Shown here: positions 22,929-31,331 of the stretch, piece by piece
Position numbering within the stretch: position 1 is the first letter of the stretch
Layout of the letters: the number at the start of each line of letters is the position of its first letter
Source: Paragemmobacter kunshanensis
Lineage (GTDB): Bacteria; Pseudomonadota; Alphaproteobacteria; Rhodobacterales; Rhodobacteraceae
DNA: 52,088 bases
Reading direction: 5' to 3'
Assembly: GCF_011059185.1 (NCBI RefSeq)
Contig: NZ_JAALFE010000022.1
Span: 1-52,088 of the forward strand
The notes under the pieces: model-generated
Seen by the model: only the letters and a program-made list of their open reading frames with translations
What the model was told of the DNA's origin: nothing
Database searches by the model: none
Position numbers and translations under genes: made by a program

Positions 22929-23690
22929 ATGGGGATGGCGTCGCGGCGGCAGGCAGAGATACTGAAGCTGCTGGACGGGCAGGGGATGCGCCCGGTGGCG
23001 GAACTGGCCGAAATGCTGGGCATTTCTGCCGAAACCGCCCGGCGCGAGATCCGCGCGCTGGTGGAGGCGGGATCGGCGGTGCGCAGCCATGGCGCGGTGG
23101 GGCTGGCCGGGCAGACGGGCGAGGCGCCGTTTGATCGCCGGATGCGCGAGAATGCGGCAGCCAAGCGGGCCATCGCGCGGGCGGTGGCGGCGGGGATCGG
23201 GGATGGCGAGTCGGTCATGCTGGATACCGGGACGACGACCAGTTTCATCGCCCGGGCGCTGTTGCAGCACCGGCGGCTGACGGTGGTGACCAATTCCTCG
23301 GACATCGCGCGGATCCTTGCCACGGTGAACGGCAACCGCGTCTTCATGGCGGGGGGCGAGTTGCGCCGGGATTCCGGCGCGGCGCTGGGGGCCTCGGCGC
23401 TGGAGTTCATCGGGCGGTTCGCGGTGGATCATGCGGTGATCTCGGCCGGGGCGGTGGATCGGGGCGGGGTGATGGATTTCGACCTGCAGGAAGCCGAATT
23501 CGCCCGCGCGGTGCTGGGCTGTGGCGGGCGGCGGATCGTGGCGACGGATGCGGCGAAGTTCGGGCGGCAGGGATTCATCCGGGTGGTGGATTTCACGCGT
23601 ATCGACCGGCTGGTGACCGATCAGGCCCCGCCGCCCGATGTCGCCGCCGCGCTGGCGGCGGGGGGGGCCGAGGCCGTCATTGCCGGGTGA
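22929..23690 (+). CDS. DeoR-family transcriptional regulator
   Basis: About 253 residues. The N-terminal winged helix-turn-helix (RRQAEILKLLDGQG, VAELAEMLGISAETARREIRAL) is the DeoR type. The C-terminal sugar-isomerase-like sensor domain has SVMLDTGTTTSFIARAL, VVTNSSDIARIL, MAGGELRRDSGA and ATDAAKFGRQGF. The family usually senses phosphorylated sugars or related metabolites. Start is uncertain: ATGs at 22929 and 22935 fit the family length. An ATG at 22902 would put one of the repeated AACGGTCA boxes inside the coding region. Its divergent position suggests it controls the amine-transport operon, in which a kinase could make a phosphorylated inducer. Confidence 0.87.
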   Translation: MGMASRRQAEILKLLDGQGMRPVAELAEMLGISAETARREIRALVEAGSAVRSHGAVGLAGQTGEAPFDRRMRENAAAKRAIARAVAAGIGDGESVMLDTGTTTSFIARALLQHRRLTVVTNSSDIARILATVNGNRVFMAGGELRRDSGAALGASALEFIGRFAVDHAVISAGAVDRGGVMDFDLQEAEFARAVLGCGGRRIVATDAAKFGRQGFIRVVDFTRIDRLVTDQAPPPDVAAALAAGGAEAVIAG

Positions 23691-23860
23691 CCGGGCGGCG
23701 CTGCGGGGCCGGACTTTCGGAGGCCGGATAGACGAAGGTTGTCGGAGTCCGGCGTTTATGCTAACGTTTATTGATATTTGGGACAGATCAGCCCCCCGCA
23801 AAGGCCCGCCACAAGAGCCGGGCAAGAAGGACGGGCCCGAGCAAAGGCATTTTCGAGCGC

Positions 23861-24466
23861 ATGACAGACCGCCCCCGGTCGGATCATTTCTTCCGCGCAA
23901 CCATGCGCCATTTCGCCGAGTTGCGGGCGGCGGGGCCGGAGGCTGCCGACAGCGACCGGCCTTTTCCCGCGGACTGGTTCGATCTGCCCGAGGGGCTGTT
24001 CGCCGATCTGGGGTCCATGGTCTATCTCGCCGGGATGACCCGCTATCACCGCCCGCGCGCCATGGGGGACATGCTGTCCCTGCTGGAGCCGCCCCTGCGG
24101 CTGGGGCAGTATCGGTTGTTCCGGTCGAACGGCTTTCCCCGGGCCTTCATCACCTGGGCCGGGCTTGGCCCCGAGCAGGAGCGGCGCTTTGCGGTGGAGC
24201 ATCAGGGCCTGCGCCCCGAGGATTGGAACAGCGGGGCCTCGGTCTGGCTGGTGGATTTCGTGGCCCCCTTCGGCCATATCGACCAGATCGTGCCGATGCT
24301 GAGCGCCAATCCCGACCTGCCGCATGTGCGCACGCTTTGGCACAATCGCGACGGATCGCGCTATCGGGTGGTGGAATGGGCGCGCGCCCGGCCCGAGGCC
24401 GAGGTCGAGGTGCGGTCCTATGGCGCGGGACAGTTCGCGCGCCTGCTGATGGGCGGGGAGGGCTGA
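23861..24466 (+). CDS. HlyC-type toxin-activating protein acyltransferase
   Basis: A 201-residue protein of the RTX-toxin acyltransferase family, whose members move a fatty acyl chain from acyl carrier protein to internal lysines of a protoxin. The core reads QYRLFRSNGFPRAFITWAGL, then DWNSGASVWLVDFVAPFGH, both diagnostic. The catalytic pair is present: H63 in YHRPRAM corresponds to HlyC His23 and D132 in VDFVAPFG corresponds to Asp92. The N-terminus is about 40 residues longer than HlyC. The protein itself contains no lysine. Start ATG 23861 is the first that fits, and the Shine-Dalgarno is weak. The VCBS-Hint gene starts two bases after the stop, so they form one unit. Confidence 0.88.
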   Translation: MTDRPRSDHFFRATMRHFAELRAAGPEAADSDRPFPADWFDLPEGLFADLGSMVYLAGMTRYHRPRAMGDMLSLLEPPLRLGQYRLFRSNGFPRAFITWAGLGPEQERRFAVEHQGLRPEDWNSGASVWLVDFVAPFGHIDQIVPMLSANPDLPHVRTLWHNRDGSRYRVVEWARARPEAEVEVRSYGAGQFARLLMGGEG

Positions 24467-24468
24467 GC

Positions 24469-25425
24469 ATGGGTTCCCCCCCGAATATCGGTGGCGTGAT
24501 CAGCGGATCGGTGCTGGAGGACAGCGGCGCGGTGGTGACCGGGCAGTTGACCGAGACGGCGAACAACTGGGGAAATACCTGGTCGATTTCCAGCGGGGCG
24601 AGCTATGGCACGGTGACGATCAACCCGTCGACCGGGCTGTGGAGCTATGTGCTGAACAATGCCCATCCGGTGGTGGATGCGCTGGATGGCGGCGATACGC
24701 TGACCGATATCTTCGTGGTCGCGGTATCGGATGCGGTGGGCAGCGATACCCAGACCATCACCATCACCATCAACGGGATCACCTGTTTCGCGTCGGATAC
24801 GCTGATGGATACGGCCGAGGGGCCGCGTGCGGCGGGGCAGATCCGGGCGGGTGATCTGGTGCGGACAAGGGATCACGGCCTGCAACCCGTGCGCTGGGCC
24901 GGAATGCGGCGGGTGAGCCGGGCGGAAATGATCGCGCGGCCCGCCTTGCAGCCCGTTCGCATCGCGGCGGGGGCGCTGGGTCCGGGGGTGCCGGGGGCGG
25001 ATGTGACCGTCTCGCGCCAGCACCGGATCCTGATCGCCTCGCCCGTGGCGCACCTTCTGCTGGACGAGTCCGAAGTGCTGGTGCCTGCGCATGCCCTGGC
25101 CGGGCTGCCGGGGGTGGATCAGGTCCTGCCGGAGGCGGGGGTGGACTATGTGCATCTGCTGTTCGACCGGCATGAGGTGGTGATGGCCGAGGGGCTGGCC
25201 AGCGAAAGCTTCTATCCCGGCCCGCAGGCGATGGAGATGCTGGCCCCCGAGGACCGCGCCACGGTGGCGGCGCTGGTGGCGGCGCAGGGCGGCATGGTGC
25301 CTGCGCGGCCCTTTCCCGCAGGGCGAAGGTTGCGGCTTCTGGTGGATGCCTTTGCCGCCCCCTTGCGCGCCGCGGCGGGGCGGCGGGCACCGGTGGCGAC
25401 CGGGCCGCGGCGGATGGCCTGCTGA
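24469..25425 (+). CDS. VCBS-repeat plus Hint-domain protein
   Basis: A 318-residue protein without a classical signal peptide. Residues about 5-100 form one VCBS/cadherin-like beta domain (GQLTETANN, YGTVTINPSTGLWSYVLNN, DIFVVAVSD, TITITING). From C106 a Hint_2 domain begins (CFASDTLMDTAEGPRAAGQIRAGDLV), with SRQHRILI as the histidine block; Hint domains cleave peptide bonds autocatalytically at the Cys. The last 60 residues are Ala/Arg-rich. The whole protein has no lysine, unlike the usual substrate of the HlyC-type enzyme encoded two bases upstream. Related Hint_2 proteins are common in Rhodobacteraceae and are thought to be secreted. Function is unknown. Confidence 0.85.
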   Translation: MGSPPNIGGVISGSVLEDSGAVVTGQLTETANNWGNTWSISSGASYGTVTINPSTGLWSYVLNNAHPVVDALDGGDTLTDIFVVAVSDAVGSDTQTITITINGITCFASDTLMDTAEGPRAAGQIRAGDLVRTRDHGLQPVRWAGMRRVSRAEMIARPALQPVRIAAGALGPGVPGADVTVSRQHRILIASPVAHLLLDESEVLVPAHALAGLPGVDQVLPEAGVDYVHLLFDRHEVVMAEGLASESFYPGPQAMEMLAPEDRATVAALVAAQGGMVPARPFPAGRRLRLLVDAFAAPLRAAAGRRAPVATGPRRMAC

Positions 25426-25432
25426 CGCGGGA

Positions 25433-25837
25433 TCAGCCCTTGCGCGCCGGGGCGGGCGCATGGCCTGCCTGCGGCAGGCCCGCGCGGCGCCAGTCGCCGA
25501 ACCCGCCCGAGAGAGAGGCTGTCCTGAGCCCCATGCGCTGGGCGATCTGGGCGGCCAGAAGCGACCGCCAGCCCGAGGCGCAGTAGAAGAGAAAGAGCCT
25601 GTCTTCGGCGAAGATCGGCTTGTGATAGGGGCTTTCGGGATCAATCCAGAATTCCAGCATGCCGCGCGGGGCGTGGAAGGCGCCGGGGATCATCCCGTCG
25701 CGATCCAGTTCGCGGGGATCGCGGATGTCGATGAAGGCGATGTCGGGGCTGCCCAGATGGGCCTGCGCCTGTTCGGGGGAAAGGGAGGTGACCTCGGCCT
25801 CGGCCTCGGCGAGAAGTTGGCGGAATCCGACGGGCAT
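25433..25837 (-). CDS. Rhodanese-like sulfurtransferase domain protein
   Basis: A 134-residue single-domain rhodanese. Conserved parts are FIDIRDPRELDRDGMIPGAFHAPRG and the active-site loop CASGWRS, with catalytic C86 and its arginine cradle. Such proteins carry sulfane sulfur for thiosulfate detoxification, tRNA thiolation or cofactor assembly. Start ATG 25837 begins the domain naturally. A longer frame reaching 26014 would run through the promoter side of the LacI-family gene. It is convergent with the Hint gene (7 bp gap) and divergent from the regulator. The physiological partner is not evident. Confidence 0.87.
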   Translation of the reverse strand: MPVGFRQLLAEAEAEVTSLSPEQAQAHLGSPDIAFIDIRDPRELDRDGMIPGAFHAPRGMLEFWIDPESPYHKPIFAEDRLFLFYCASGWRSLLAAQIAQRMGLRTASLSGGFGDWRRAGLPQAGHAPAPARKG

Positions 25838-26012
25838 GGCGGGCCTTTCCGGTTGGGGGCGCGGGGCCGGTTCGCCCCCGGTGGTGCCCGATCCGGGCGG
25901 GGCTGGCAAGGCATCTGCGCGGGGCAGGGGGGGGCGGCGACGGTTGGGCGGTTTCCCGGCGCGGCGGGCTGTGTATAGTCGCGGCAGGGTGCAAGCAGGG
26001 ATCGGGACCGGC

Positions 26013-27011
26013 ATGGCGGTGACGCTGAAGGATGTGGCGGCGCGGGCGGGGGTGTCGCGGTCGGCCGTGTCGCGGACCTTTACCGCCGGGGCATCGGTTT
26101 CGCCCGGTATGCGGGCGCGGGTGGAGGCGGCGGCGAACGAATTGGGCTATGCGCCGAATGCGCTGGCCTCAAGCCTGACGACGGGGCGGACGAAGCTGAT
26201 CGGGCTGATCGTGAACAATTTCCACAATCCCCTGATCCTTGAGGTGTTCGATCTGTTCACGCGCGGCCTGCAGGATCGCGGATTGCGGCCCCTGCTGGTG
26301 AACCTGAGCGATGCGACGGATCCGGCGGCCTCGTTGCGGATGCTGCGGCAATATTCGGTGGATGGGGTGATCCTGGCCTCCTCCACGCTGCCTGCAAGTT
26401 TCGCGCGGGCTTTCCGGGCGGCGGGGCTGCCCATCGTGCATGCCTTCGGGCGGGCCGCGCCGGGGGCGGGGGTGCATGTCGTGGGGATCGACAATGCCGC
26501 CTGCGGGCGGATGGCGGCAGAGGTGCTGCTGGCGCGGGGCTACCGGCGGCTGGGGTTTCTGGGCGGGCCTCCGGGGGCCACATCGACGCAGGATCGCGAG
26601 GCGGGGTTTCTGGCGGGATGCAGTGGGCGGGCGGATGTGACGGTGGGGCGGTCGCATGCGGCGGCCTATACCTTTGACGCGGGCCGGGCCGAGATGCAGC
26701 GCCTGCTGGCGGCGGGCCCGGCAGAGGCCTATTTCTGCGGCGATGACCTGCTGGCCGTGGGGGCCATGAGCGCGATTGCCGATGCCGGGCTGCGGGTGCC
26801 GGGGGATATCGGGCTGATCGGGCTGAACGACATGGAGATGGCGCGCTGGCAGACCATCGCGCTGACGACGATCCGCCAGCCGCTGGACCTGATCATCCCG
26901 GCAGCGATCGACCTGGTGGTCGAGACGATCGAGCGGCCCGACCGCGCGCCGGAGCAGCGCCTGTTTCCCTGCCGGGTGGTGGAGCGGGGCAGTCTGCGGG
27001 CGGCCCTTTAG
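26013..27011 (+). CDS. LacI-family transcriptional regulator
   Basis: A 332-residue repressor. The N-terminal helix-turn-helix and hinge are VTLKDVAARAGVSRSAVSRTF and LGYAPNALASSLTTGRT. The remainder is the periplasmic-binding-like sensor (LIGLIVNNFHNPLILEVFDLF, VDGVILASS, VVGIDNAACGRMAAEVL, YFCGDDLLAVGAM, GLIGLNDMEMARWQ, TTIRQPLD). It lies next to the inositol genes and faces the 3' end of an oxidoreductase gene with a 4-bp overlap. The perfect palindrome TTGCAACCGGTTGCAA in the cluster's divergent promoter is a LacI-type site, so I infer it represses the inositol genes. A possible -10 box, TATAGT, lies at 25974-25979. Confidence 0.92.
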   Translation: MAVTLKDVAARAGVSRSAVSRTFTAGASVSPGMRARVEAAANELGYAPNALASSLTTGRTKLIGLIVNNFHNPLILEVFDLFTRGLQDRGLRPLLVNLSDATDPAASLRMLRQYSVDGVILASSTLPASFARAFRAAGLPIVHAFGRAAPGAGVHVVGIDNAACGRMAAEVLLARGYRRLGFLGGPPGATSTQDREAGFLAGCSGRADVTVGRSHAAAYTFDAGRAEMQRLLAAGPAEAYFCGDDLLAVGAMSAIADAGLRVPGDIGLIGLNDMEMARWQTIALTTIRQPLDLIIPAAIDLVVETIERPDRAPEQRLFPCRVVERGSLRAAL

Positions 27012-28141
27012 CGCAGCATGGGGGGGCGGGCCTCGACCCAGGCGCCGCCCTGGCGGGCCGAGGCGACGGCGGCATGGACCGCCGCGATGGAGCGCAGGCC
27101 GCTTTCCGCGCCGGGCAGGCCATCGCGCGGGGTGCCGCGGATGGCGTCGGCCAGTTCGCAATAGATATTGGCCACGGCCAGGGGGAAGCCTTCGGGATGG
27201 GCGATGGCCACCCGGCTGAGGCGGCGGGCCTCGTCACAGAGGCCGGCTTCGCCCTTTTCCATGATCTGGGTGCGCCCGCCGACCGGGGTATGGATCAGCT
27301 GGTTGGGCTGTTCGGAGGCCCAGCGCAGGCCGCCGGTTTCGCCGAAGATCTGGATGTCGAAGCCGTGCTGGCGGCCGATGGCGACCGAGGATGTCCAGAG
27401 CCGCCCCACCGTCCCGCGCGAGAGGCGGAAGTTGACCATGGCGTCATCCTCCAGCTGGCGCGAGGGGATGGTGGAGGCGAAATCGGCAGAGAGGCGTTCC
27501 ACCTCGTCATCGCAGATGAAGCTGGCCATGTGCAGGGCATGGATGCCGCAATCGGCGAATTGCCCCGAAACGCCCGCCTGTGCGGGATCATAGCGCCAGC
27601 GCACGCGGGGGTTTTCGGCATCGGTGGCATCGCCGTGATGGCCATGGCTGAAATTGGTGACGACAAGGCGGATGCGGCCCAGTTCGCCCGCGCGGACCAT
27701 GGCGCGCGCCTGGCGGACCATGGGATAGGCGGAATAGCAGTAGTTCACCGCGCAGAGGCGGCCCGTGCTGCGGCTGAGGCGGAGGAGATCCTCGCCCTCG
27801 TCCACGGTCACGGTCATGGGCTTTTCGCACAGGACATGGAAGCCTGCCGAGAGCAGCGCACGGGTGATTTCGTAATGGGTGGCGTTGGGGGTGGCCACGG
27901 TCACCAGATCGGGCCGGTCGGGGCGGCCCTGTTCGGCGGCCAGCAATTCGCGCCAGTCGCCATAGGCGCGGTCGGGCGCGATCCCGAGGCTTTGGGCGAA
28001 GGCGCGGCCTGCTTCGGGGCGGTGGTCCAGCGCGCCCGCGACCAGATCGAAATGCCCGTCGGCCAGCGCGCCGAGACGGTGGGCCGGGCCGATCTGGCTG
28101 CCTTCGCCGCCACCGATGAGTGCCCATTTGAGTTTGGCCAT
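27008..28141 (-). CDS. Gfo/Idh/MocA-family oxidoreductase
   Basis: A 377-residue NAD(P)-dependent dehydrogenase. The N-terminal Rossmann motif is LKWALIGGGEGSQIGPAHR, with VATPNATHYEITRALLSAGFHVLCEKPM, where the Lys of EKP is the conserved active-site residue. The C-terminal domain has GVSGQFADCGIHALHMASF, where D and H complete the usual triad. In an inositol cluster such enzymes oxidise myo-, scyllo- or D-chiro-inositol or their keto forms. This one has the long N-terminal loop typical of the IolW/YcjS-like group. It is the last gene of a minus-strand operon, 9 bp after the IolE-like gene. The precise substrate is unresolved. Confidence 0.88.
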   Translation of the reverse strand: MAKLKWALIGGGEGSQIGPAHRLGALADGHFDLVAGALDHRPEAGRAFAQSLGIAPDRAYGDWRELLAAEQGRPDRPDLVTVATPNATHYEITRALLSAGFHVLCEKPMTVTVDEGEDLLRLSRSTGRLCAVNYCYSAYPMVRQARAMVRAGELGRIRLVVTNFSHGHHGDATDAENPRVRWRYDPAQAGVSGQFADCGIHALHMASFICDDEVERLSADFASTIPSRQLEDDAMVNFRLSRGTVGRLWTSSVAIGRQHGFDIQIFGETGGLRWASEQPNQLIHTPVGGRTQIMEKGEAGLCDEARRLSRVAIAHPEGFPLAVANIYCELADAIRGTPRDGLPGAESGLRSIAAVHAAVASARQGGAWVEARPPMLR

Positions 28142-28150
28142 GATGATCCC

Positions 28151-29041
28151 TCAGAAACCGATGGAGGCGAGATAGTCGCGGTTCAGGCGCGCATCCTCGA
28201 CCGGGCGGACATCCAGTGTCGGATCGCAATCCTGCTCGACGGTACACCATCCCTGATAGCCCGCGTCGAGAAGGATCTGCCGGACGGCGGGAAAATCCAC
28301 GTCGCCCTTGCCGAGATTGCAGAAGATGCCCTGACCGCAGGCCTCATAGAAGCCGGTCCCCTTAGCGATGACATCGGCCTTCACGCGCGGGTCGATATCC
28401 TTGAAATGCATGTAGGAGACGCGGCCCACATGGCGGCGCAGGAAGGCCACGGGATCGAAGCCCGCATAGGAATGATGGCCGGTGTCGAAGCAGATCTTCA
28501 GCAGGCGGTCATCCACCTCGTCCAGCAGGCGTTCGAGTTCGGGTTCGAAATCCATGAAGCCCGCGGCATGGGCATGGATGGCGACGGTGAGGCCGAATTC
28601 CTCGGTCCCCAAGCGGGCGATAGTGGCGATGCGGTCGCGGAAGGCCTGCCATTCGGCGCGGTCCATCTGTTCGGCGGCCTCGGCGCGGCCCGCGGTGGGC
28701 GCGCGGCGGGGCGAGATGGAATCGATCAGCACCAGATGGCGCGCGCCATGGGCCGAGAGCGCCCGGCAGGTGCGCCAGGCGGCATCGCGGACATCGTCCC
28801 AGGCGGCGGGATCGTGGAAGGGGCGGAAAACCACGCCGCCGATCAGATCGAGGCCGGTCTCCTCAAGCGCGTCGAAAAGGATGGCGGGGTCTTCGGGCAT
28901 GTAGCCGATGGGGCCGAGTTCGATGCCTTCATAGCCGGCGGCGGCGCAATCGCGCAGCACGTCGCGCCAGGGCGGGTTGCGGGGATCGCCCGCGAATTCG
29001 ACACCCCAGGAACAGGGTGCATTGCCGATGCGGATGGTCAT
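28151..29041 (-). CDS. Inosose dehydratase-like protein (IolE / xylose-isomerase-like fold)
   Basis: A 296-residue TIM-barrel protein of the AP endonuclease family 2 group. The start IRIGNAPCSWGVEF and the segment AGYEGIELGPIGYMP match IolE, which dehydrates 2-keto-myo-inositol. Metal-site residues lie in LTVAIHAHAAGF, ICFDTGHHSYAGFDP, VSYMHFKDIDP and CTVEQDCDPT. It sits between two Gfo/Idh/MocA oxidoreductase genes in a divergent arm of the inositol cluster, 16 bp after one and 9 bp before the other. A related epimerase or isomerase acting on keto-inositols is the main alternative, since iolD, the usual next step, is missing here. Confidence 0.82.
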   Translation of the reverse strand: MTIRIGNAPCSWGVEFAGDPRNPPWRDVLRDCAAAGYEGIELGPIGYMPEDPAILFDALEETGLDLIGGVVFRPFHDPAAWDDVRDAAWRTCRALSAHGARHLVLIDSISPRRAPTAGRAEAAEQMDRAEWQAFRDRIATIARLGTEEFGLTVAIHAHAAGFMDFEPELERLLDEVDDRLLKICFDTGHHSYAGFDPVAFLRRHVGRVSYMHFKDIDPRVKADVIAKGTGFYEACGQGIFCNLGKGDVDFPAVRQILLDAGYQGWCTVEQDCDPTLDVRPVEDARLNRDYLASIGF

Positions 29042-29057
29042 GGCCGGGGCTGCTCCT

Positions 29058-30173
29058 TCAGGCGGGGGTCACGTCTTGCCAGCGCCCGCTGGCGGCGGAA
29101 AGGAAGGCCGCTTCGATCACCTCGGCCACGGCGAGCCCGTCGCGGAAGCGCGGCCAGACCGGCTGGCCGGTGGCGATGGCCGAGAGGAAATCGCGTGCCT
29201 CGATGATGATCTGGTCCTGATAGCCGGTGCCATGGCCGGGGCCCTGGCAGAAGGCGAGGTAATCGGGGTGATCCGGGCCGGTCAGGATGCGGGTGAAGCC
29301 GCGCGTGGCATTCGGCCCTTCGGCGCGGTAGAGCCAGAGCGCGTTCTGGTCTTCCTGATCGAAGCGGATCGCGCCCTTGGTGCCGTGGATTTCATAGGCA
29401 TAGCCCATCTTCCGCCCGGTCGCGACGCGGCTGATGAAGAGATGGCCCATCACCCCGCTGGCCGTGCGCAGCATGATCTGGGCCTGATCGTCATTGTCCA
29501 CGGCAACCGGCCCTGAGGGGCCGGGGCGGGTGGTGTGGACGGTTTCGATGCGGGCCGATACCTCGGCTATGGGGCCCATGAGGGCGAGGGTGCAGTTGAT
29601 GATATGGGGCGACAGATCGCCCATCGCGCCATTGGCCCGGCCCGAGGTGCGCCATGTGGCGGGCAGGGCGGGATCGGCGAGAAAATCCTCGCTATGTTCG
29701 GCGCGGAACCAAGTCACCGTGCCGATGGCCCCTTCGGCCAGCAGTCTGCGGGCGAATTGGGTGGCCGGGGTACGGACATAGTTGAAGCCGATCATGTTGG
29801 GCAGACCCGATGCCTCGGCCGCGGCTGTCATGGCGCGGGCGTCGGCGAGCGATGCGCCCAGCGGCTTTTCGCAGAAGACCGGCTTGCCCGCGGCGAAGGC
29901 CGCCTCGGCGATGGCGCGGTGGGTGGCCTGCGGCGAGGCGATGACCACCGCCTCGACCGCCGGATCGGCGACGAGATCGCGCCAGTCGCTGGCCGCGCGG
30001 GCAAAGCCATAGGCGCGGCGATAGCCTTCCGCCGAAGCGGGGCTGGCGGCGGCGATGACCTGAAGGCGCGGGCGAAGGGGCGTGTCGAAGACGGCACCGA
30101 CGGCGGAAAGCGCCACGGCATGCGCCTTGCCCATATAGCCCCCGCCCACGAGTCCGATGCCGATATCGCGCAT
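29058..30173 (-). CDS. Gfo/Idh/MocA-family oxidoreductase (inositol dehydrogenase-like)
   Basis: A 371-residue NAD(P)-dependent dehydrogenase and first gene of the minus-strand arm. The Rossmann motif is IGIGLVGGGYMGKAHAVAL. The conserved lysine is in PVFCEKPLG. The C-terminal part has YVRTPATQFARRLL, GAMGDLSPHIINCTL (D and H of the active site) and GTKGAIRFDQED. It likely oxidises an inositol isomer or a derived cyclitol. Start ATG 30173 gives the family N-terminus. An open frame extending to 32606 on the same strand is antisense to iolC and iolB and is not coding. The divergent start sites share the palindrome at 30242-30257. Confidence 0.88.
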   Translation of the reverse strand: MRDIGIGLVGGGYMGKAHAVALSAVGAVFDTPLRPRLQVIAAASPASAEGYRRAYGFARAASDWRDLVADPAVEAVVIASPQATHRAIAEAAFAAGKPVFCEKPLGASLADARAMTAAAEASGLPNMIGFNYVRTPATQFARRLLAEGAIGTVTWFRAEHSEDFLADPALPATWRTSGRANGAMGDLSPHIINCTLALMGPIAEVSARIETVHTTRPGPSGPVAVDNDDQAQIMLRTASGVMGHLFISRVATGRKMGYAYEIHGTKGAIRFDQEDQNALWLYRAEGPNATRGFTRILTGPDHPDYLAFCQGPGHGTGYQDQIIIEARDFLSAIATGQPVWPRFRDGLAVAEVIEAAFLSAASGRWQDVTPA

Positions 30174-30241
30174 CCTGCCCCCCTTTTCCCTGGCCTGCCT
30201 CGCGGTTTCCGGGGTGCCTGGGCGGCCCCGGACGGAGATGG

Positions 30242-30257
30242 TTGCAACCGGTTGCAA
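30242..30257. promoter_or_regulatory. Perfect 16-bp palindrome, LacI-type operator
   Basis: TTGCAACCGGTTGCAA is fully palindromic and has the central CG and flanking TGCAA/TTGCA halves of LacI-family operators. It lies in the 153-bp gap between the two divergent arms of the inositol cluster, 70 bp before iolC, so one repressor could control both directions. Confidence 0.75.
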
Positions 30258-30326
30258 AAGGCGTATCCTGAGTCCCGGCAGGGCGCAAGCCCCGTTATGG
30301 GCGGTGGCGCAAAGAGGGGGCGAGGG

Positions 30327-31319
30327 ATGGCCGGGCTGGCGCGGCTTGCGGGGCGGAATTTCCTGGTCGTCGGGCGGGCGGGGATGGATCTCTATGCCGA
30401 TCCGCCGGGCACGCGGATCGAGGACAGCCAGCGCTTTACGGCGGCGCTGGGCGGATCGGCGGCCAATATCGCGGTGGCGCTGGTGCGGCAGGGATGCCGG
30501 GCGGCGCTGATGACCTGCGTCGCGGCGGACGCGGTGGGGCAGTTCTGTCTGCGGCAGTTGGATGCATATGGCGTGGGGCGCGACCATGTCCGCGTCGCGG
30601 GCGGTGAGGCGCGCAATTCGCTGGCGGTGGTGGAGACGCGGGCGTCGGACTGCCAGTCGGTGATCTATCGCAACGGGGCCGCCGATTTCGCGCTGGAGCG
30701 GGCCGATGTGGAGGCGGTGGAGTATGCCGCCCTGTCGGGGCTGGTGGTGACGGGCACGGCGCTGGCGGCAGAGCCGTCGCGCGGGGCGGTGCAGCGGGCC
30801 ATCGCGCTGGCGCGCGGGGCGGGGGTGCCGGTGATCCTGGATATCGACCATCGGCCCTATTCCTGGGCGTCCGATGCGGAGGCTTCGGCGGTGTGCGGCG
30901 CGGCGGCGGCGCTGTGCGATGTGATCGTCGGCAATGAAGAGGAATTCTCCCTGCTGGCCGGCGCGGCGGCCATGGGCGCCGAGGCGGGGATTGATGCCGC
31001 GCGCGGGCTGGTGGCGCGGGGGGCGCAGGTGGCTGTCTACAAGATGGGCGAGAAGGGGGCGGTGACGGTGACCGCCGAGGAGGAGATCGCCACCGGGATC
31101 TATCGCAGCCGCGCGCTGAAGCCCACGGGGGCGGGGGACAGTTTCCTGGGGGCCTTCCTTGCCGCGCTGGCCGAGGGCCGCCCGCTGCGCGACTGCGTGC
31201 TGCGCGGATCGGCGGCGGCGGCCATGGTGGTGGCCCGCGTGGGCTGTGCCCCGGCCATGCCGACCCAGGCCGAGCTTGACAGGTTTCTGGCCGAGGATGC
31301 CGGGCCGACCCCGGTCTGA
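30327..31319 (+). CDS. iolC: 5-dehydro-2-deoxygluconokinase
   Basis: A 330-residue PfkB-family kinase that phosphorylates 2-deoxy-5-keto-D-gluconate in myo-inositol breakdown. The N-terminal segment NFLVVGRAGMDLYADPPGTR with RIEDSQRFTAALGGSAANIAV is characteristic of IolC. The C-terminal PfkB signature KPTGAGDSFLGAFLAAL carries the catalytic Asp. VILDIDHRPYSW is another IolC feature. Start ATG 30327 follows GAGGGGGCGAGGG. It heads the plus-strand arm iolC - iolB - aldolase, and the palindrome 70 bp upstream is the probable operator. Confidence 0.92.
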   Translation: MAGLARLAGRNFLVVGRAGMDLYADPPGTRIEDSQRFTAALGGSAANIAVALVRQGCRAALMTCVAADAVGQFCLRQLDAYGVGRDHVRVAGGEARNSLAVVETRASDCQSVIYRNGAADFALERADVEAVEYAALSGLVVTGTALAAEPSRGAVQRAIALARGAGVPVILDIDHRPYSWASDAEASAVCGAAAALCDVIVGNEEEFSLLAGAAAMGAEAGIDAARGLVARGAQVAVYKMGEKGAVTVTAEEEIATGIYRSRALKPTGAGDSFLGAFLAALAEGRPLRDCVLRGSAAAAMVVARVGCAPAMPTQAELDRFLAEDAGPTPV

Positions 31320-31331
31320 CAGGAGAAGAGC

